Counted from the first letter of the stretch, positions 1-9,387 are shown. The stretch: DNA of 64,000 nucleotides from DASXKD01 sp963734725 (GCA_963734725.1 CAVTIX010000025.1:62001-126000); one strand, 5' to 3'. The notes: generated by a model from the letters alone, not told the origin. Numbers and translations: made by a program.

Positions 1-243
1 GAGGACCAGACCGAGAGCACGCTCGGCAAGGTCGCCGCGCTGCTCGCCGCGGCCGGCTGTGCGCCCGCGGACGTCGTGTCCTGCCTGGTCCACCTCGCCG
101 ACCTATCCGACTTCGACCGCTTCAACGCCGTGTACGAGCGCCACTTCCCCCAGCCACGGCCAGTACGGACCACCGTCGGCGCGGTCCTCCTCGACGGCGC
201 GAAAGTAGAGATCACCGCCATCGCCCGCAGGCCGCACCAATAA
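1..243 (+). CDS. RidA/YjgF family protein, C-terminal part (cut by window start)
   Basis: The reading frame is open from base 1 and stops at TAA 241-243, giving 80 residues of a RidA (reactive intermediate deaminase A) protein. The C-terminal half of the fold is visible: a helix ending in PADVV, the strand VHLADLSDFDRFNAVYERHF, and the typical end RTTVGAVLL..GAKVEITAIA. RidA proteins are small cytosolic trimers that hydrolyse reactive enamine/imine intermediates. The start lies outside the window, so length and operon context are unknown. Confidence 0.85.
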   Translation, partial: EDQTESTLGKVAALLAAAGCAPADVVSCLVHLADLSDFDRFNAVYERHFPQPRPVRTTVGAVLLDGAKVEITAIARRPHQ

Positions 244-426
244 GGCTTATCCCCGCGACGCGGCCATCGGCAGGAGCGTCACCCCTCACGGCGCCCCCGG
301 GGTGGTGCTCCGGCGACTCCGGGGAGAGCATGGGAGAAACGACCACGGTCCTGCGCAGCCAGAGAGTCACCGACATAATGGCCGGCCGGATGGGCGCGGC
401 TACCGCCGAGGTTCCGGGAGGCGCGC

Positions 427-1539
427 ATGGAAGCTGAGCTCAATCCCGCGCAACTGCTGCACACGCTGGGCCAGAGCCTGTGGCTGGACAGCATCAACCG
501 GGTCATGCTGCGCACAGGGGCGCTGGCCCGGTACGTGCGCGACCTGGCGGTTACGGGGCTGACGTCCAACCCGACGATCCTTGGGCACGCCATGGCGGCC
601 GGATCGGACTACGACAGCTCGCTGGTCCGCCTGGCCAGCGAGGGTGTCACCGGCGCACAGGACCTCGTATACGCCCTGGCCCTGGAGGACCTGGCCGCGG
701 CGGCAGCGCTGTTCCGGGCGGAGTGGGAACGCACCGGCGGCGCGGACGGATACGTGTCGCTGGAGGTCCCCCCAGACCTTGCCCACGATGCCGCGGCGAC
801 GGTCGCCCTGGCCCGCCGACTGCACGAGCAGGCCGGCTTTCCCAACCTGCTGGTGAAGATCCCCGGCACTCCCCCGGGCCTGACCGCCATGGAGGAGGCG
901 ATCACCGCCGGGATCGGCGTGAACGTGACGCTGTTGTTCTCTGACAGCCACTACCTGCGCACCGCGGACGCCTACATCCGTGCCCTGCAGCGCCGTCTCG
1001 ACGCCGGGCTTGACCTGGCAGTGCCCTCGGTGGCCTCGGTGTTTATCTCCCGCTGGGACTCGGCCGCTGACCCGTTGCTGCCGCCGGCGCTTCATGGCAC
1101 GCTCGGGCTCGCGATGGCGCAGAAGACTTACTCCTCCCATCTGCAGCTGCTGTCAGACAAGCGCTGGCAGGCGCTCGCCGAGGCTGGCGCCAGGCCGCAG
1201 CGGGTCCTGTGGGCATCCACCTCGACCAAGAATCCAGACCTGCCTGACACCTACTATCTGGGCCGCCTCGCCGCCCCCAACACCATTGACACCGTCCCGG
1301 AAAAGACGCTGCTCGCCTTCGCCGATCACGGACCGCTCGACGAGCGCCTCGACCCCGACTACGCCGCAGCCGAGCAGACCATTTCCGCGGTGGCTGACGC
1401 CGGAGTCAACGCTGACGCCCTCGCCGAGCGCCTGCAACGCCAGGGCGCGGGCGCGTTCCGCGCGGACTGGGCCGCGCTGCTCACCGCGATCGAGGAGAAG
1501 GCGCAAAAGCTCAAGCCCGGCGCCAGCGCGCCGGCTTGA
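427..1539 (+). CDS. tal: Transaldolase
   Basis: This 370-residue protein matches bacterial transaldolase, the pentose-phosphate enzyme that moves a dihydroxyacetone unit between sedoheptulose-7-P and glyceraldehyde-3-P. The N-terminal signature GLTSNPTIL and the Schiff-base lysine in NLLVKIPGT (about residue 144) are present, followed by the STKNPDLPDTYY segment. Length is normal for the actinobacterial type. ATG 427 is preceded by a GGGAGG ribosome site. Transketolase and G6PDH, its usual neighbours, are not in the window, so here it stands alone beside stress genes. Confidence 0.95.
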   Translation: MEAELNPAQLLHTLGQSLWLDSINRVMLRTGALARYVRDLAVTGLTSNPTILGHAMAAGSDYDSSLVRLASEGVTGAQDLVYALALEDLAAAAALFRAEWERTGGADGYVSLEVPPDLAHDAAATVALARRLHEQAGFPNLLVKIPGTPPGLTAMEEAITAGIGVNVTLLFSDSHYLRTADAYIRALQRRLDAGLDLAVPSVASVFISRWDSAADPLLPPALHGTLGLAMAQKTYSSHLQLLSDKRWQALAEAGARPQRVLWASTSTKNPDLPDTYYLGRLAAPNTIDTVPEKTLLAFADHGPLDERLDPDYAAAEQTISAVADAGVNADALAERLQRQGAGAFRADWAALLTAIEEKAQKLKPGASAPA

Positions 1540-2043
1540 CCAGCCGACGGGCGCGTGTTCGGCGAACCCCGGCGGGGCCGCTCACCGCCCGCTTTGCGGC
1601 TGGCGGGGCGCGTGGCCAGCCACGCGCTGGCGGGCGAGCGACTTGGCCCGGACCACGTCCGGGTCCCGTGGGTCGAGCGGAAGGACGTCATCCCAGGGGC
1701 GCTCCCCCCGCGACCTGTGCCGCTGCACGCGAATCTGCTTCACTGCCTGTCATCTCCTCGGCTCGCCAGCGGGTACCCGCGGGATCCCAGTGCGGTCGGG
1801 GCGTATCCCGCCGTCGTAACTGAGGCTGCCGCTAGGCACGGCCGGCCCGCATCGGGCGGTAGCCCTATTTCCGGCCAGCCGAGGCCGCGGGCCACTAGGG
1901 AATTCTCAGGATCAGCGGCTCAGCGGCCGTTGCCGGTGTGGCCGGCCCGCTCAGCGAGGGGCCGCCGGCATGACCGGTCTGGCCTGGGGGTACCGTCCCG
2001 TCATATCAAATGCCCTGGCGGTAACCAGCCCAAGGAGCGTGCC
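1540..2043. other. Intergenic stretch, no gene recognised
   Basis: The frame of the downstream PRC-barrel gene stays open leftward to 1555. The translated sequence there is Arg/Pro/Gly-rich, resembles nothing known to me, and lies upstream of a clear ribosome site at about 2034. I therefore treat this as untranslated. No obvious palindrome or terminator stands out. Confidence 0.5.
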
Positions 2044-2667
2044 ATGCCAGAAACGGAGCGGTTCTCGATCGGGGCCGAGGTCACCTGCACCGATGGGCCC
2101 TGCGGCACGCTGACCCGGGTGGTCCTCGACCCGGTCGCCGAAGTCGTCACGCATCTCATCGTGCAGCCACGGCGGGAGCACCAGCCCGCAAAGCTCGTCC
2201 CCGTCGAACTGGTCGACTCCGCCGCCGACCAGATACGGCTGAAGTGCGCCTCGGCGGACTTCGACAGCCTCGACCCCGCCAAAGAGGGGCAGTTCATCGC
2301 CACTGACAATGATGTCCCGGACTACCGCACGACCGATACTGTCGCCTGGCCCTACTTCGGCTACCGCGGCGCGCGGGGCCACCTGGAGGCCGACGACGCG
2401 ATCCCACCGGGCGAGGTGGAGGTGCAGCGCGGCGAGCACGTTAATGCCACCGACGGCCACATCGGCCAGGTCGAAGGGCTGGTCATCGACCCCGCCAGCC
2501 ATCACGTGACACACGTGCTGCTGCGGGAGGGGCATCTGTGGGGGCGCAAGCAGGTGACCATTCCGATCGGCGCCGTGACCAGGGTCGCCGACCGCATCGA
2601 GGTCAACCTCACCAAGCAGCAGGTGCAGGACCTGCCGGAGGTGGACATCGATCGCCCCCATGGCTAG
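2044..2667 (+). CDS. PRC-barrel domain protein (two repeats)
   Basis: The 207-residue product has two PRC-barrel-like units. The first is at about residues 8-75 (GAEVTCTDGPCGTLTRVVLDP, then VVTHLIVQP). The second is at about 125-195 (GEHVNATDGHIGQVEGLVIDP, then HVTHVLLREGHLWGRKQVTIPI). PRC barrels occur in photosynthetic reaction-centre H subunits and RimM, and are common in stress-associated actinobacterial proteins of unknown role. The start at ATG 2044 is chosen because AAGGAG lies nine bases upstream and the domain begins at once. No signal peptide or membrane segment is visible; molecular function is not known. Confidence 0.85.
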   Translation: MPETERFSIGAEVTCTDGPCGTLTRVVLDPVAEVVTHLIVQPRREHQPAKLVPVELVDSAADQIRLKCASADFDSLDPAKEGQFIATDNDVPDYRTTDTVAWPYFGYRGARGHLEADDAIPPGEVEVQRGEHVNATDGHIGQVEGLVIDPASHHVTHVLLREGHLWGRKQVTIPIGAVTRVADRIEVNLTKQQVQDLPEVDIDRPHG

Positions 2668-3011
2668 GCCGCCGGTAATGGCGCGCGCCCGGGTATCTGC
2701 CCGCCGGGCCGCGGGTATCCGGTGGACTACGGAGCCACGAGGTGCGTTATGCCTGATATTGCACAGCCGTGGCGACGCAGCCTCCCCGCACGTGAGGCCC
2801 TAGCGCGATAATGTCGCGTAACGGAACGCGGCCGTAAGCGCTCCGTGTCCAGGAAGGGTCGAGGTCCGCCCCGGGATACTCCCAGCTGGTTCCCGCGCCG
2901 GGGCGCCTTTCCTGGTGTCTGCGTGCTGTTACGTTGCGGGAGGGGCGGGTGGGCCCACAGGCGCGTGCTAGACACGCTCGGCGCCAGAGTGCGGGGGGCT
3001 GGGCTGGCCGG
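2668..3011. other. Intergenic stretch, no gene recognised
   Basis: Several short overlapping reading frames exist on both strands, but none has a recognisable protein, a ribosome site at its start, or a consistent codon pattern. The region is G/C rich with short inverted repeats (for example around 2860-2880). I see no gene here. Confidence 0.4.
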
Positions 3012-3554
3012 ATGGGTAAGCCGGGACACCCGGGCCGGTCAGCTGACCGGGAGGCGCTCCGGCTGTCGGCGCATCGTGATCCGCTGGTCCACCCGGTGGC
3101 GATCACCGAACACTGTGTCATCGGCGACCAGATCCGCGTCCCTGCGGCCTGGTGCGACATGGCAGGCTGCGGCTCGCGGTTCGCAGACCCCGCCGCGCTC
3201 GGCGAGGCCGACAACCGGGCCAGAGCGCTCGCCGCAGGCTGGGGCACGGACGCTTGTGGACGACTGGTGTGCCCGGCCTGCCAGCAGCGCCACGGCCTGC
3301 CTGCGGAGCGGGGGATGATCGCCCGGGAACCGGAGGTCGCCGATGTCCGCACACCGGCTGACAGCCCGGCCGGGCCGCCGGGCGGCGTGCGGCCGACGTT
3401 GCGGTCACTGCTGATCAGGTGGCGCCGCGCCGTGGCACGCGGCCGGCATGGCGCGGCGCGATGGCCGCAAGTGTTCCTGGCGCTGGCAACCGGCAGCAAC
3501 GGCTGGGACGCACCGCACCGTGTTACGGTCCCGGCTCGCCGGACGGACGGCTGA
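3012..3554 (+). CDS. Hypothetical protein with zinc-ribbon-like cysteines
   Basis: A reading frame of up to 180 residues from ATG 3012 contains a compact segment with paired cysteines: AAWCDMAGCGSRF, then the helix EADNRARALAAGW, then GRLVCPACQQRHG. Two C-X4-C / C-X2-C pairs and the pattern 'ADxRARAxAAGWxxDxxGRLxCPxC' are what I remember from small actinobacterial proteins of unknown function with a putative zinc site. The region after about residue 110 is low-complexity and may not be real coding sequence. Start choice is uncertain; GTG 3096 is also possible. Its neighbours are stress genes, but no function can be assigned. Confidence 0.45.
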   Translation: MGKPGHPGRSADREALRLSAHRDPLVHPVAITEHCVIGDQIRVPAAWCDMAGCGSRFADPAALGEADNRARALAAGWGTDACGRLVCPACQQRHGLPAERGMIAREPEVADVRTPADSPAGPPGGVRPTLRSLLIRWRRAVARGRHGAARWPQVFLALATGSNGWDAPHRVTVPARRTDG

Positions 3555-3728
3555 CGCGTTCGGCGGGCGCTTTCGTATCTGGACCGGCCCTGGCGCCTCT
3601 GTACTCCTGGGAGAAGATTTCTCCCTGCGCTGCCACTGACGGCAGGCCTGCGGCGTTTCGGGGGCGCAGGCCTCGATGCCAGGTGGCGGCGTGGTCGCGA
3701 TGCGGGACTGTACGGGGGAAGGTGCAAC

Positions 3729-3983
3729 ATGTCGCGTTCGGGTGTCTTCTACGTCGTCAAGGCCATGGAACGGACGGTCGCGGGGACCGCTGCGGCTGGC
3801 GCGGCCAGTGGGCCCGCCAGGCAAGCGGTTGATCACGAAGCCGCCGCCGCTGGCCGCCGCGATGGCGGCGGCATCTCCCTCATGCGGCGGGTGCTGGCCG
3901 CGGTGCAGCACAGCGTTGACGTCGCCCCGGCCGCGGCCGCCCGGGGCCGCCGGAGGCTCGGCGGCGCCGCTCGGGCGGACTGA
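3729..3983 (+). CDS. Small hypothetical protein
   Basis: An 84-residue frame starts at ATG 3729 behind a good ribosome site (GGGGAAGG, about six bases upstream). The product is Ala/Gly/Arg-rich with no recognisable domain, and the N-terminus SGVFYVVKAMERTVAGTAAAG could form a short amphipathic or membrane helix. The good ribosome site is the main reason to list it; it could equally be a chance frame in GC-rich DNA. Confidence 0.3.
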   Translation: MSRSGVFYVVKAMERTVAGTAAAGAASGPARQAVDHEAAAAGRRDGGGISLMRRVLAAVQHSVDVAPAAAARGRRRLGGAARAD

Positions 3984-4067
3984 GCTTCCCGGCGGTTCTC
4001 CCCTGCGGACCTGCGACCGGGCGCATGACCGTGAGCCGTGCCTTCGCGGGCCTGGCATTGTGGAGGC

Positions 4068-4517
4068 ATGCAGAGCGTGTACGAAGCGGCGGGCGGCGGT
4101 GCTGGCCTGCACCGCATCGCTGACGCCTGGCATGCCCGGGTGATGGCCGACGAGATAGTCAGCCACGCGTTCAGCCACGGTTTCCATCCGCAGCACACCG
4201 AACGGCTTGCCGCCTATTGGGCCGAGGCTCTCGGCGGCCCGTCAGCCTACTCAAGCGCCTATGGGGATGAGACCTCGGTCGTACGGATCCACAGCGGCAA
4301 TGGCCCGCACGAGGAGATGGACCGGCGGGCGATCGCCTGTTTCGACCAGGCGATGCAAGACGCCGGCCTGGACCCGGGCGGGCCGCTGTGGCAGGTGCTG
4401 CACGACTACTTCGCCTGGGCCACGACAAACACCATGTCGCGCTATCACGAGTCTGCTGATGAGGTTCCGGAGGGCATGAGCATTCCGCGATGGTCGTGGG
4501 ATGGACTGCAGCGCTGA
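4068..4517 (+). CDS. glbO: Truncated haemoglobin, group II-like
   Basis: The 149-residue protein carries the truncated 2-over-2 globin pattern: an F-helix-preceding segment PQHTERLAAYWAEALGGP (GGP motif at about 56-58), a candidate proximal histidine in VVRIHSG (H75), and a C-terminal helix ending in WATTNTMSRY. Group II globins bind O2/NO and are linked to NO detoxification and hypoxia. ATG 4068 directly follows TGGAGG, a very short spacing; GTG codons slightly upstream are alternatives. It converges with the PPOX gene one base downstream. Its place fits the hypoxia theme of the island. Confidence 0.85.
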   Translation: MQSVYEAAGGGAGLHRIADAWHARVMADEIVSHAFSHGFHPQHTERLAAYWAEALGGPSAYSSAYGDETSVVRIHSGNGPHEEMDRRAIACFDQAMQDAGLDPGGPLWQVLHDYFAWATTNTMSRYHESADEVPEGMSIPRWSWDGLQR

Positions 4518-4518
4518 G

Positions 4519-4980
4519 CTACGCCAGCTCAGGCGGGAAGCCGCCGGTGGCGACAGGGCCCCAGCGGCGGGGCGTGACGCGCAGCAGTGATTTGCCCTGC
4601 CGCACCATGGCTGCCCGGTACTCGGCCCAGTCCGGGTGCTCGCCGGCGATCGCCCGGTAGTAGGAGACCAGCGGCTCGACCGCTTCTGGCACGTCAATGA
4701 CCTCGGCGTCGCCGTCAATTTGCGCCCACGGGCCGCCGAAGTCATCGGACAGGACCACCACGCTGATCCGGGGGTCCCGGCGGGCGTTCTGCGTCTTCGC
4801 GCGAGAGGGGTAGGTGGCAACCACGATGCGTCCGGCCTCGTCCACGCCACACGTCACCGGCGACGCTTGCGGGCTGCCATCGGCACGCCGCGTGATGACG
4901 ATCGCGTGATGGCGGGGCCGGGCGAAGTCGAGCAGTTCTTCTCTGGTGACCACGGTGTTCGTGGCGATCTGAGGGCTCAC
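4519..4980 (-). CDS. PPOX-class F420-dependent oxidoreductase-like protein
   Basis: The 153-residue protein belongs to the split beta-barrel flavin/F420-binding family. Typical elements are HHAIVITRRADGSPQASPV, the strand RIVVATYPSRAKTQNARRDP, and RISVVVLSDDFGGPWAQIDGDAEVID. Members reduce or bind small cofactor-linked substrates (F420H2, FMN or biliverdin); the actual substrate cannot be told from sequence. It is cytosolic with no signal peptide. Its 3' end meets the globin gene tail-to-tail. Family membership is firm; cofactor identity is inferred. Confidence 0.9.
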   Translation of the reverse strand: MSPQIATNTVVTREELLDFARPRHHAIVITRRADGSPQASPVTCGVDEAGRIVVATYPSRAKTQNARRDPRISVVVLSDDFGGPWAQIDGDAEVIDVPEAVEPLVSYYRAIAGEHPDWAEYRAAMVRQGKSLLRVTPRRWGPVATGGFPPELA

Positions 4981-5031
4981 CGGCCCACTATCCCATCTCG
5001 CTTATCCCGCCCGCGTATCAGCGCGGCTGCG

Positions 5032-5865
5032 TTAGAACGGTGTGGGGATGTACCGCAGCGGCAGGTCCGGCTCCTGGTAGCCGCGGGCGGCTTGCCGCTT
5101 GGGCAGCGTGATGTCCCGGTGGGCGAGCGGCTTGTAGGGGACCTGGCTGAGCAGGTGGCTGATGATGTTGAGGCGGCCGCGCTTCTTGTCGTCGGTGTGC
5201 GCGACGTACCACGGCGCCCATGCGGTGTCGGTCGCGGCGAACATCGCGTCCCTGGCCCGGGAGTAGTCATACCAGCGGCTGTAGGACTTCAGGTCCATGT
5301 CCGACAGCTTCCAGATCTTCCGCGGGTCGTTGATGCGGCTTTCCAGCCGCCGGGTCTGCTCGTCGGCGCTGACCTCAAGCCAGTACTTCAGCAGCAAGAT
5401 CCCCGAATCGACGATGGCTTTCTCCATGAGCGGCACCAGTCCGAGGAACCGTTCGACCTCCTCCGGCTTGGTAAAGCCCATCACCCGCTCCACGCCTGCC
5501 CGGTTGTACCAGCTGCGGTCGAAGATCACGACCTCGCCGCCGGCCGGCAGGTGCGGGACGTACCGCTGCAGGTACATCTGTGATTTCTCGCGCTCGGTGG
5601 GGGCGGGCAGGGCAACGACCCGGAACACCCGCGGGCTGACCCGCTCGGTGATCCGCTTGATCGTGCCCCCCTTCCCGGCGGTATCCCGGCCCTCGAACAC
5701 GACGCAGATCTTGGCCCCCGACTTCTTCACCCACTCCTGCATGGCGACCAGCTCACCGTGCAGGACCCGCATCTGCTTCTCGTACTCCTTGCGCTTCATC
5801 TTGGCGGGCGGCCGCCCCCGGTCCTCCTGTTCGGGGTGCTGCTTCTGCTTGTTCTTTTTGGCCAT
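5032..5865 (-). CDS. ppk2: Polyphosphate kinase 2 (PPK2)
   Basis: The 277-residue product is a complete PPK2. It has a Lys-rich N-terminus (KKNKQKQ, MKRKEYEKQM), the Walker A segment GRDTAGKGG at residues 59-67, the Walker B/lid segment DRSWYNRAG from about residue 116, and the C-terminal motif RDITLPKRQ with YIPTPF. PPK2 transfers phosphate between polyphosphate and nucleoside (di)phosphates, supporting NTP supply under starvation. ATG 5865 is preceded by GGAGG at good spacing; the longer in-frame extension upstream has no family similarity. A Usp gene follows upstream on the same strand with about 160 bases between. Confidence 0.95.
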   Translation of the reverse strand: MAKKNKQKQHPEQEDRGRPPAKMKRKEYEKQMRVLHGELVAMQEWVKKSGAKICVVFEGRDTAGKGGTIKRITERVSPRVFRVVALPAPTEREKSQMYLQRYVPHLPAGGEVVIFDRSWYNRAGVERVMGFTKPEEVERFLGLVPLMEKAIVDSGILLLKYWLEVSADEQTRRLESRINDPRKIWKLSDMDLKSYSRWYDYSRARDAMFAATDTAWAPWYVAHTDDKKRGRLNIISHLLSQVPYKPLAHRDITLPKRQAARGYQEPDLPLRYIPTPF

Positions 5866-6026
5866 GCCGCTTGCCTCCGGAGAAAGTGCAGCTCTACACC
5901 GCGCTGGACACATCCCAGTCCACCGCTGGTCCTGGCCGGGCACATCACCCCCAGACGGGTGAGCTACACACGGCGCCGCCAGAAGGCCCGGTCGTTCCCG
6001 CGGGAACGACCGGGCCGCAGCATTCG

Positions 6027-6467
6027 TCACCAGCTCCCATCAGGCACCACGACGACTGGGCAGTGGGCATGGTGCACGACCTGGCTGCTGACCGAGCCGA
6101 TCACGAGCCTGGCGAAGCCGCCCGCGCCGCGGGACCCAACCACCATCAGGTCGGACGTCCGCGACGCCTCGATCAGCTCTTCCGCCGGAAAACCAATGAT
6201 GGCCCGCACCGTCACCGAGGACGGCTGGGCGTCGCCGAGCTGGCTGAGGGCCTTGGCCGTCAGCTCCTCGGCGGCCTGGCGCTCGCTGTCCAGGTCCGCC
6301 GCGTCCCGCGGGAGCGTGATCGGGTTGCCCGTCCACCCGCTCATCGGCACTGAGTGAATCGTCAGGACGGTGACTGGCGCATGCCGGGTCGCCCCTTCGC
6401 TGAGGGCCCATTCCAGCGCGCGGGAGGAGTGGGCAGACCCGTCGATGCCGACCGTGATTCCAGACAT
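6027..6467 (-). CDS. Universal stress protein (single UspA domain)
   Basis: The 146-residue protein is a single Usp domain, with the N-terminal strand ITVGIDGSAHSSRALEWAL and the ATP-binding loop VVGSRGAGGF...GSVSSQ (G-2X-G-9X-G-S). Such proteins bind ATP and act in dormancy and energy-stress responses. The start ATG 6467 has AAGGAGG seven bases upstream. Two close paralogues lie at 18782 and 19443. Two DosR-type boxes lie 84-120 bases upstream, shared with the divergent P-type ATPase. Confidence 0.95.
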   Translation of the reverse strand: MSGITVGIDGSAHSSRALEWALSEGATRHAPVTVLTIHSVPMSGWTGNPITLPRDAADLDSERQAAEELTAKALSQLGDAQPSSVTVRAIIGFPAEELIEASRTSDLMVVGSRGAGGFARLVIGSVSSQVVHHAHCPVVVVPDGSW

Positions 6468-6550
6468 CTTCTGCCTCCTTCTGACCGGGCTGCCACGGTG
6501 AGCAGTCCTGGACTCACCTTCTACTTTTGTCCCACTGTCCCGGCCGGGCC

Positions 6551-6587
6551 AGGGACCTTTGGCGCATGTTCGGGGGCCTTTCATCCC
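6551..6587. promoter_or_regulatory. Pair of DosR-like boxes between Usp and P-type ATPase
   Basis: Two similar half-palindromic sites lie in tandem: AGGGACCTTTGGCGCA (6551-6566) and GGGGGCCTTTCATCCC (6572-6587). Both resemble the box family seen elsewhere in this window (GGGACCTTTGGCCC). They are 84 bases upstream of the Usp start (6467) and about 200 bases upstream of the ATPase start (6785), so they could serve either side. Binding is inferred from sequence only. Confidence 0.6.
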
Positions 6588-6784
6588 GAATCCCGCCAGC
6601 TGGCGGGCCCGCTATACCGGGCCATTCAGGACCCTGCGGTGATCAGTGGTTGCCCATGGCGCGCCGCCAACAGCCACGACGGCCCCTGGTAACCGGGCCT
6701 GGCCGGTACAGTCCAGAACGAAGGGGAACCTGCCGTCGGCGGGCGTCGATCACCTGGCTGGGCAGGCCAGTCGGCGAGGGGGTC

Positions 6785-9172
6785 ATGCGGGTGGTGCCGG
6801 ATACCTCTGCACCGGGGGCCCAGGCCGCGCCGCTAGCGCAGACGCCGCCATCGGGGTTGAACAGCACCGAGGTCGCGGAGCGGCGCTCCCGCGGGCTGGC
6901 GAACACCGAGCCGGAGCACACCAGCCGGTCAGTGGCCCACATCCTGCGCGCGAACATCCTGACCAGGTTCAACTTCATCCTGGGCGTCCTGCTCGCCGTG
7001 ATCCTGGCCGCAGGCGAGCCCCAGGACGCCCTGTTCGGCATCGTGCTTGTCGCCAACGCGCTGATCGGGATCGTGCAGGAACTGCGTGCCAAGCTGACCC
7101 TCGACCGGCTCGCAGTGCTCAGCGCACCCCGGGTCCGTGTCATCCGCGACGGCACGCCGCGCGAGATCGCGGTGGGGGAACTCGTCAGCGGCGATCTGGT
7201 CACCGTGCGTCCCGGTGATCAGCTTGTCGCGGATGGGGTGGTGCGGGACAGCGCAGGGTTGCAGGCGGATGAGTCGCTGCTGACCGGTGAGTCCGAGCCA
7301 GTGGCCAAGCAGGCAGGCGCCCGCCTGCTGTCGGGCAGCTTCGTGGTGGCCGGGGGCGGGGACTATCAGGCCACGGGCGTGGGCGCCGAGGCGTACGCCC
7401 GCAAGCTCGCCGCCGAGGCGCGACGCTTCGCGCTGGTGCGCTCGGAACTGATCGAGGGCATCAACCGGATCTTGCGCTACGTCACCTGGGCGATTCCGCC
7501 GGTGGCCGTGCTTCTGATAGTGAGCCAGCTGCATAGCCACGAAAACGTGCGGGACACCGTCGCCGGGACGGTCGCGGCGCTGGTCGGCATGGTGCCGCAG
7601 GGCCTGGTGCTGCTCACCAGCATCGCCTTCGGCGTGGCCGCGGTCACCCTCGCCCGGCGCCAGGTCCTGGTGCAGCAGCTGCCGGCGGTCGAGGGCCTGG
7701 CCCGCGTGGACGTGGTGTGCCTGGACAAGACCGGCACCCTGACCGACGGGAACGTCGAGTTCGACAGCCTGATCCAGCTCGGCGACGGCGCGCTGGCCGG
7801 GACGGCGCTCGGCGCACTCGCCGACGACGATAACCGCAACGCGACACTCGCCGCCATCGGCCAGGCGTTCCCGCCACCGGGCGGGTGGGCGCGCCAGGCA
7901 GCCGTGCCGTTTTCGTCCGCGCGCAAATGGAGCGCGGCCAGCTTCGCCGGTCACGGCACGTGGGTGCTGGGGGCGCCGGAGATGGTGCTGCCAGCCGACC
8001 AGCAGGAGCTGCTTTCGCAGGCGGCCGGGCTCGCCGCGACCGGGCGGCGGGTCCTCGTGCTGGCCGGCGCGCCGGGACCCCTGGAAGATGAGTCGCTGCC
8101 GGATGACCTGCGTGCGGTGGCGCTGATCCTGCTGGCGGAACGGCTCAGGCCCGATGCCGCCGAGACCATCGCGTACTTCACGTCCCAGGGCGTGACGCTC
8201 AAGGTCATCTCCGGGGACAGCCCGCGCACCGTCGGCGCCGTCGCGGCGCGCGCGGGCGTGCCGCACGCCGACGACCCGGTCAACGCACGGCAGCTGCCCG
8301 ACGACCCGGGCGCGCTCGGCCAGCTGCTGGAAGAGCGCTCGGTATTCGGCCGGGTCACCCCGCACCAGAAACAGGCCATGGTCAAGGCGCTGCAGGCGCG
8401 CGGGCACACGGTGGCGATGACTGGCGACGGGGTCAACGACGTGCTGGCGCTCAAGCTCGCCGACATCGGCATCGCGATGGGTTCCGGCGCGCCCGCCACC
8501 AAGGCGGTCGCCGAACTGGTCCTGCTCGACGGCAGGTTTGCCACCCTGCCCGGCGTTGTCGCCGAGGGCAGGCGGGTGACCGCCAACATCGAGCGCGTCG
8601 CCAACCTGTTCATCACCAAGACGGTGTGGGCAACGCTGCTCGCGGTCGCCGCCGGCGTGATGCTGCTGCCGTATCCGTTCCTGCCCCGCCATCTCACGAT
8701 CATCGACACGCTTACCATCGGCGTCCCGTCGTTCTTCCTGGCACTCGGGCCGAACCCGCGGCGCTACGTGCCCGGATTTACCACCCGGGTGCTGCGCTTT
8801 GCCATTCCGGCCGGGGCCATCGTCGCGGCCGCGACGTTCGCGGCCTTCGCCGTTGCCGACGCGCTCGGCCTGCCGCTGGTACAGCAGCGGACCGCCGCGA
8901 CCCTGGTCGCCCTCCTGCTCGGCTTGTGCGTGCTGGTCTTGCAGGCGATGCCGCTGACCTGGCGCCGGATCGTGCTGGTCAGCGCGGCGCTCGGCGGGTT
9001 CGTGCTGCTGTTCCCGGTCCAGGTGGTCCGCAACTTCTACGCCCTGGAAGTGCCACGTGACGTGCTCGGGGAGACCCTGCTCATCGGTGCGCTGGGCATT
9101 GCCGCCATGCTGGGCTTCTGGGTCATCTCCCGGCGCCGTGGCCGCAAGCCCGCCGCCGTGGCCCGCGAGTAA
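6785..9172 (+). CDS. ctpE: Cation-translocating P-type ATPase, CtpE-like
   Basis: The 795-residue protein is a complete E1-E2 ATPase. It has N-terminal membrane helices (RFNFILGVLLAVILAAG; ALFGIVLVANALIGIVQ), an actuator domain with the TGES loop, the phosphorylation motif DKTGTLTDG (D at about 314), and the hinge GDGVND (about 547), followed by four to six C-terminal helices. The N-terminus and the lack of a metal-binding or CPC motif resemble mycobacterial CtpE, reported as a Ca2+ transporter. Substrate here is inferred. ATG 6785 follows GAGGGGG; the in-frame extension back to 6527 runs through the regulatory boxes and is rejected. Confidence 0.9.
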   Translation: MRVVPDTSAPGAQAAPLAQTPPSGLNSTEVAERRSRGLANTEPEHTSRSVAHILRANILTRFNFILGVLLAVILAAGEPQDALFGIVLVANALIGIVQELRAKLTLDRLAVLSAPRVRVIRDGTPREIAVGELVSGDLVTVRPGDQLVADGVVRDSAGLQADESLLTGESEPVAKQAGARLLSGSFVVAGGGDYQATGVGAEAYARKLAAEARRFALVRSELIEGINRILRYVTWAIPPVAVLLIVSQLHSHENVRDTVAGTVAALVGMVPQGLVLLTSIAFGVAAVTLARRQVLVQQLPAVEGLARVDVVCLDKTGTLTDGNVEFDSLIQLGDGALAGTALGALADDDNRNATLAAIGQAFPPPGGWARQAAVPFSSARKWSAASFAGHGTWVLGAPEMVLPADQQELLSQAAGLAATGRRVLVLAGAPGPLEDESLPDDLRAVALILLAERLRPDAAETIAYFTSQGVTLKVISGDSPRTVGAVAARAGVPHADDPVNARQLPDDPGALGQLLEERSVFGRVTPHQKQAMVKALQARGHTVAMTGDGVNDVLALKLADIGIAMGSGAPATKAVAELVLLDGRFATLPGVVAEGRRVTANIERVANLFITKTVWATLLAVAAGVMLLPYPFLPRHLTIIDTLTIGVPSFFLALGPNPRRYVPGFTTRVLRFAIPAGAIVAAATFAAFAVADALGLPLVQQRTAATLVALLLGLCVLVLQAMPLTWRRIVLVSAALGGFVLLFPVQVVRNFYALEVPRDVLGETLLIGALGIAAMLGFWVISRRRGRKPAAVARE

Positions 9173-9387
9173 CGGCCGGGCCGCAGCCACGGCCTTCGCC
9201 TGCCACACCAGGCCGCGAAGAAGGCGGACGTGCCACGACTGTCCTTCCTCCCGCTGGGCTGGGTTCGCGATCCCGCGCGCCAGTGCGCCTGGCAAAGGAC
9301 CAACATCCTGGAAGATGGCCCTCGCTCCGGGCATGAAGTGAGGGCTTTGGTCACTTCGCACCGTACGACACCCCCATAGGCTCGTTT

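Noticed and set aside
1555..2043. N-terminal extension of the PRC-barrel gene
   Set aside because: No ribosome site at the extended start, no similarity, and a good ribosome site right before ATG 2044.
3405..4196. 263-codon minus-strand frame overlapping the globin start
   Set aside because: It is mostly antisense to the globin and has an Arg/Pro-rich product with no domain.
6929..9361. 810-codon open frame on the minus strand across the CtpE-like ATPase
   Set aside because: It is antisense to a fully conserved P-type ATPase. Its product is His/Arg/Gln-rich with no domain, typical of GC-rich shadow frames.
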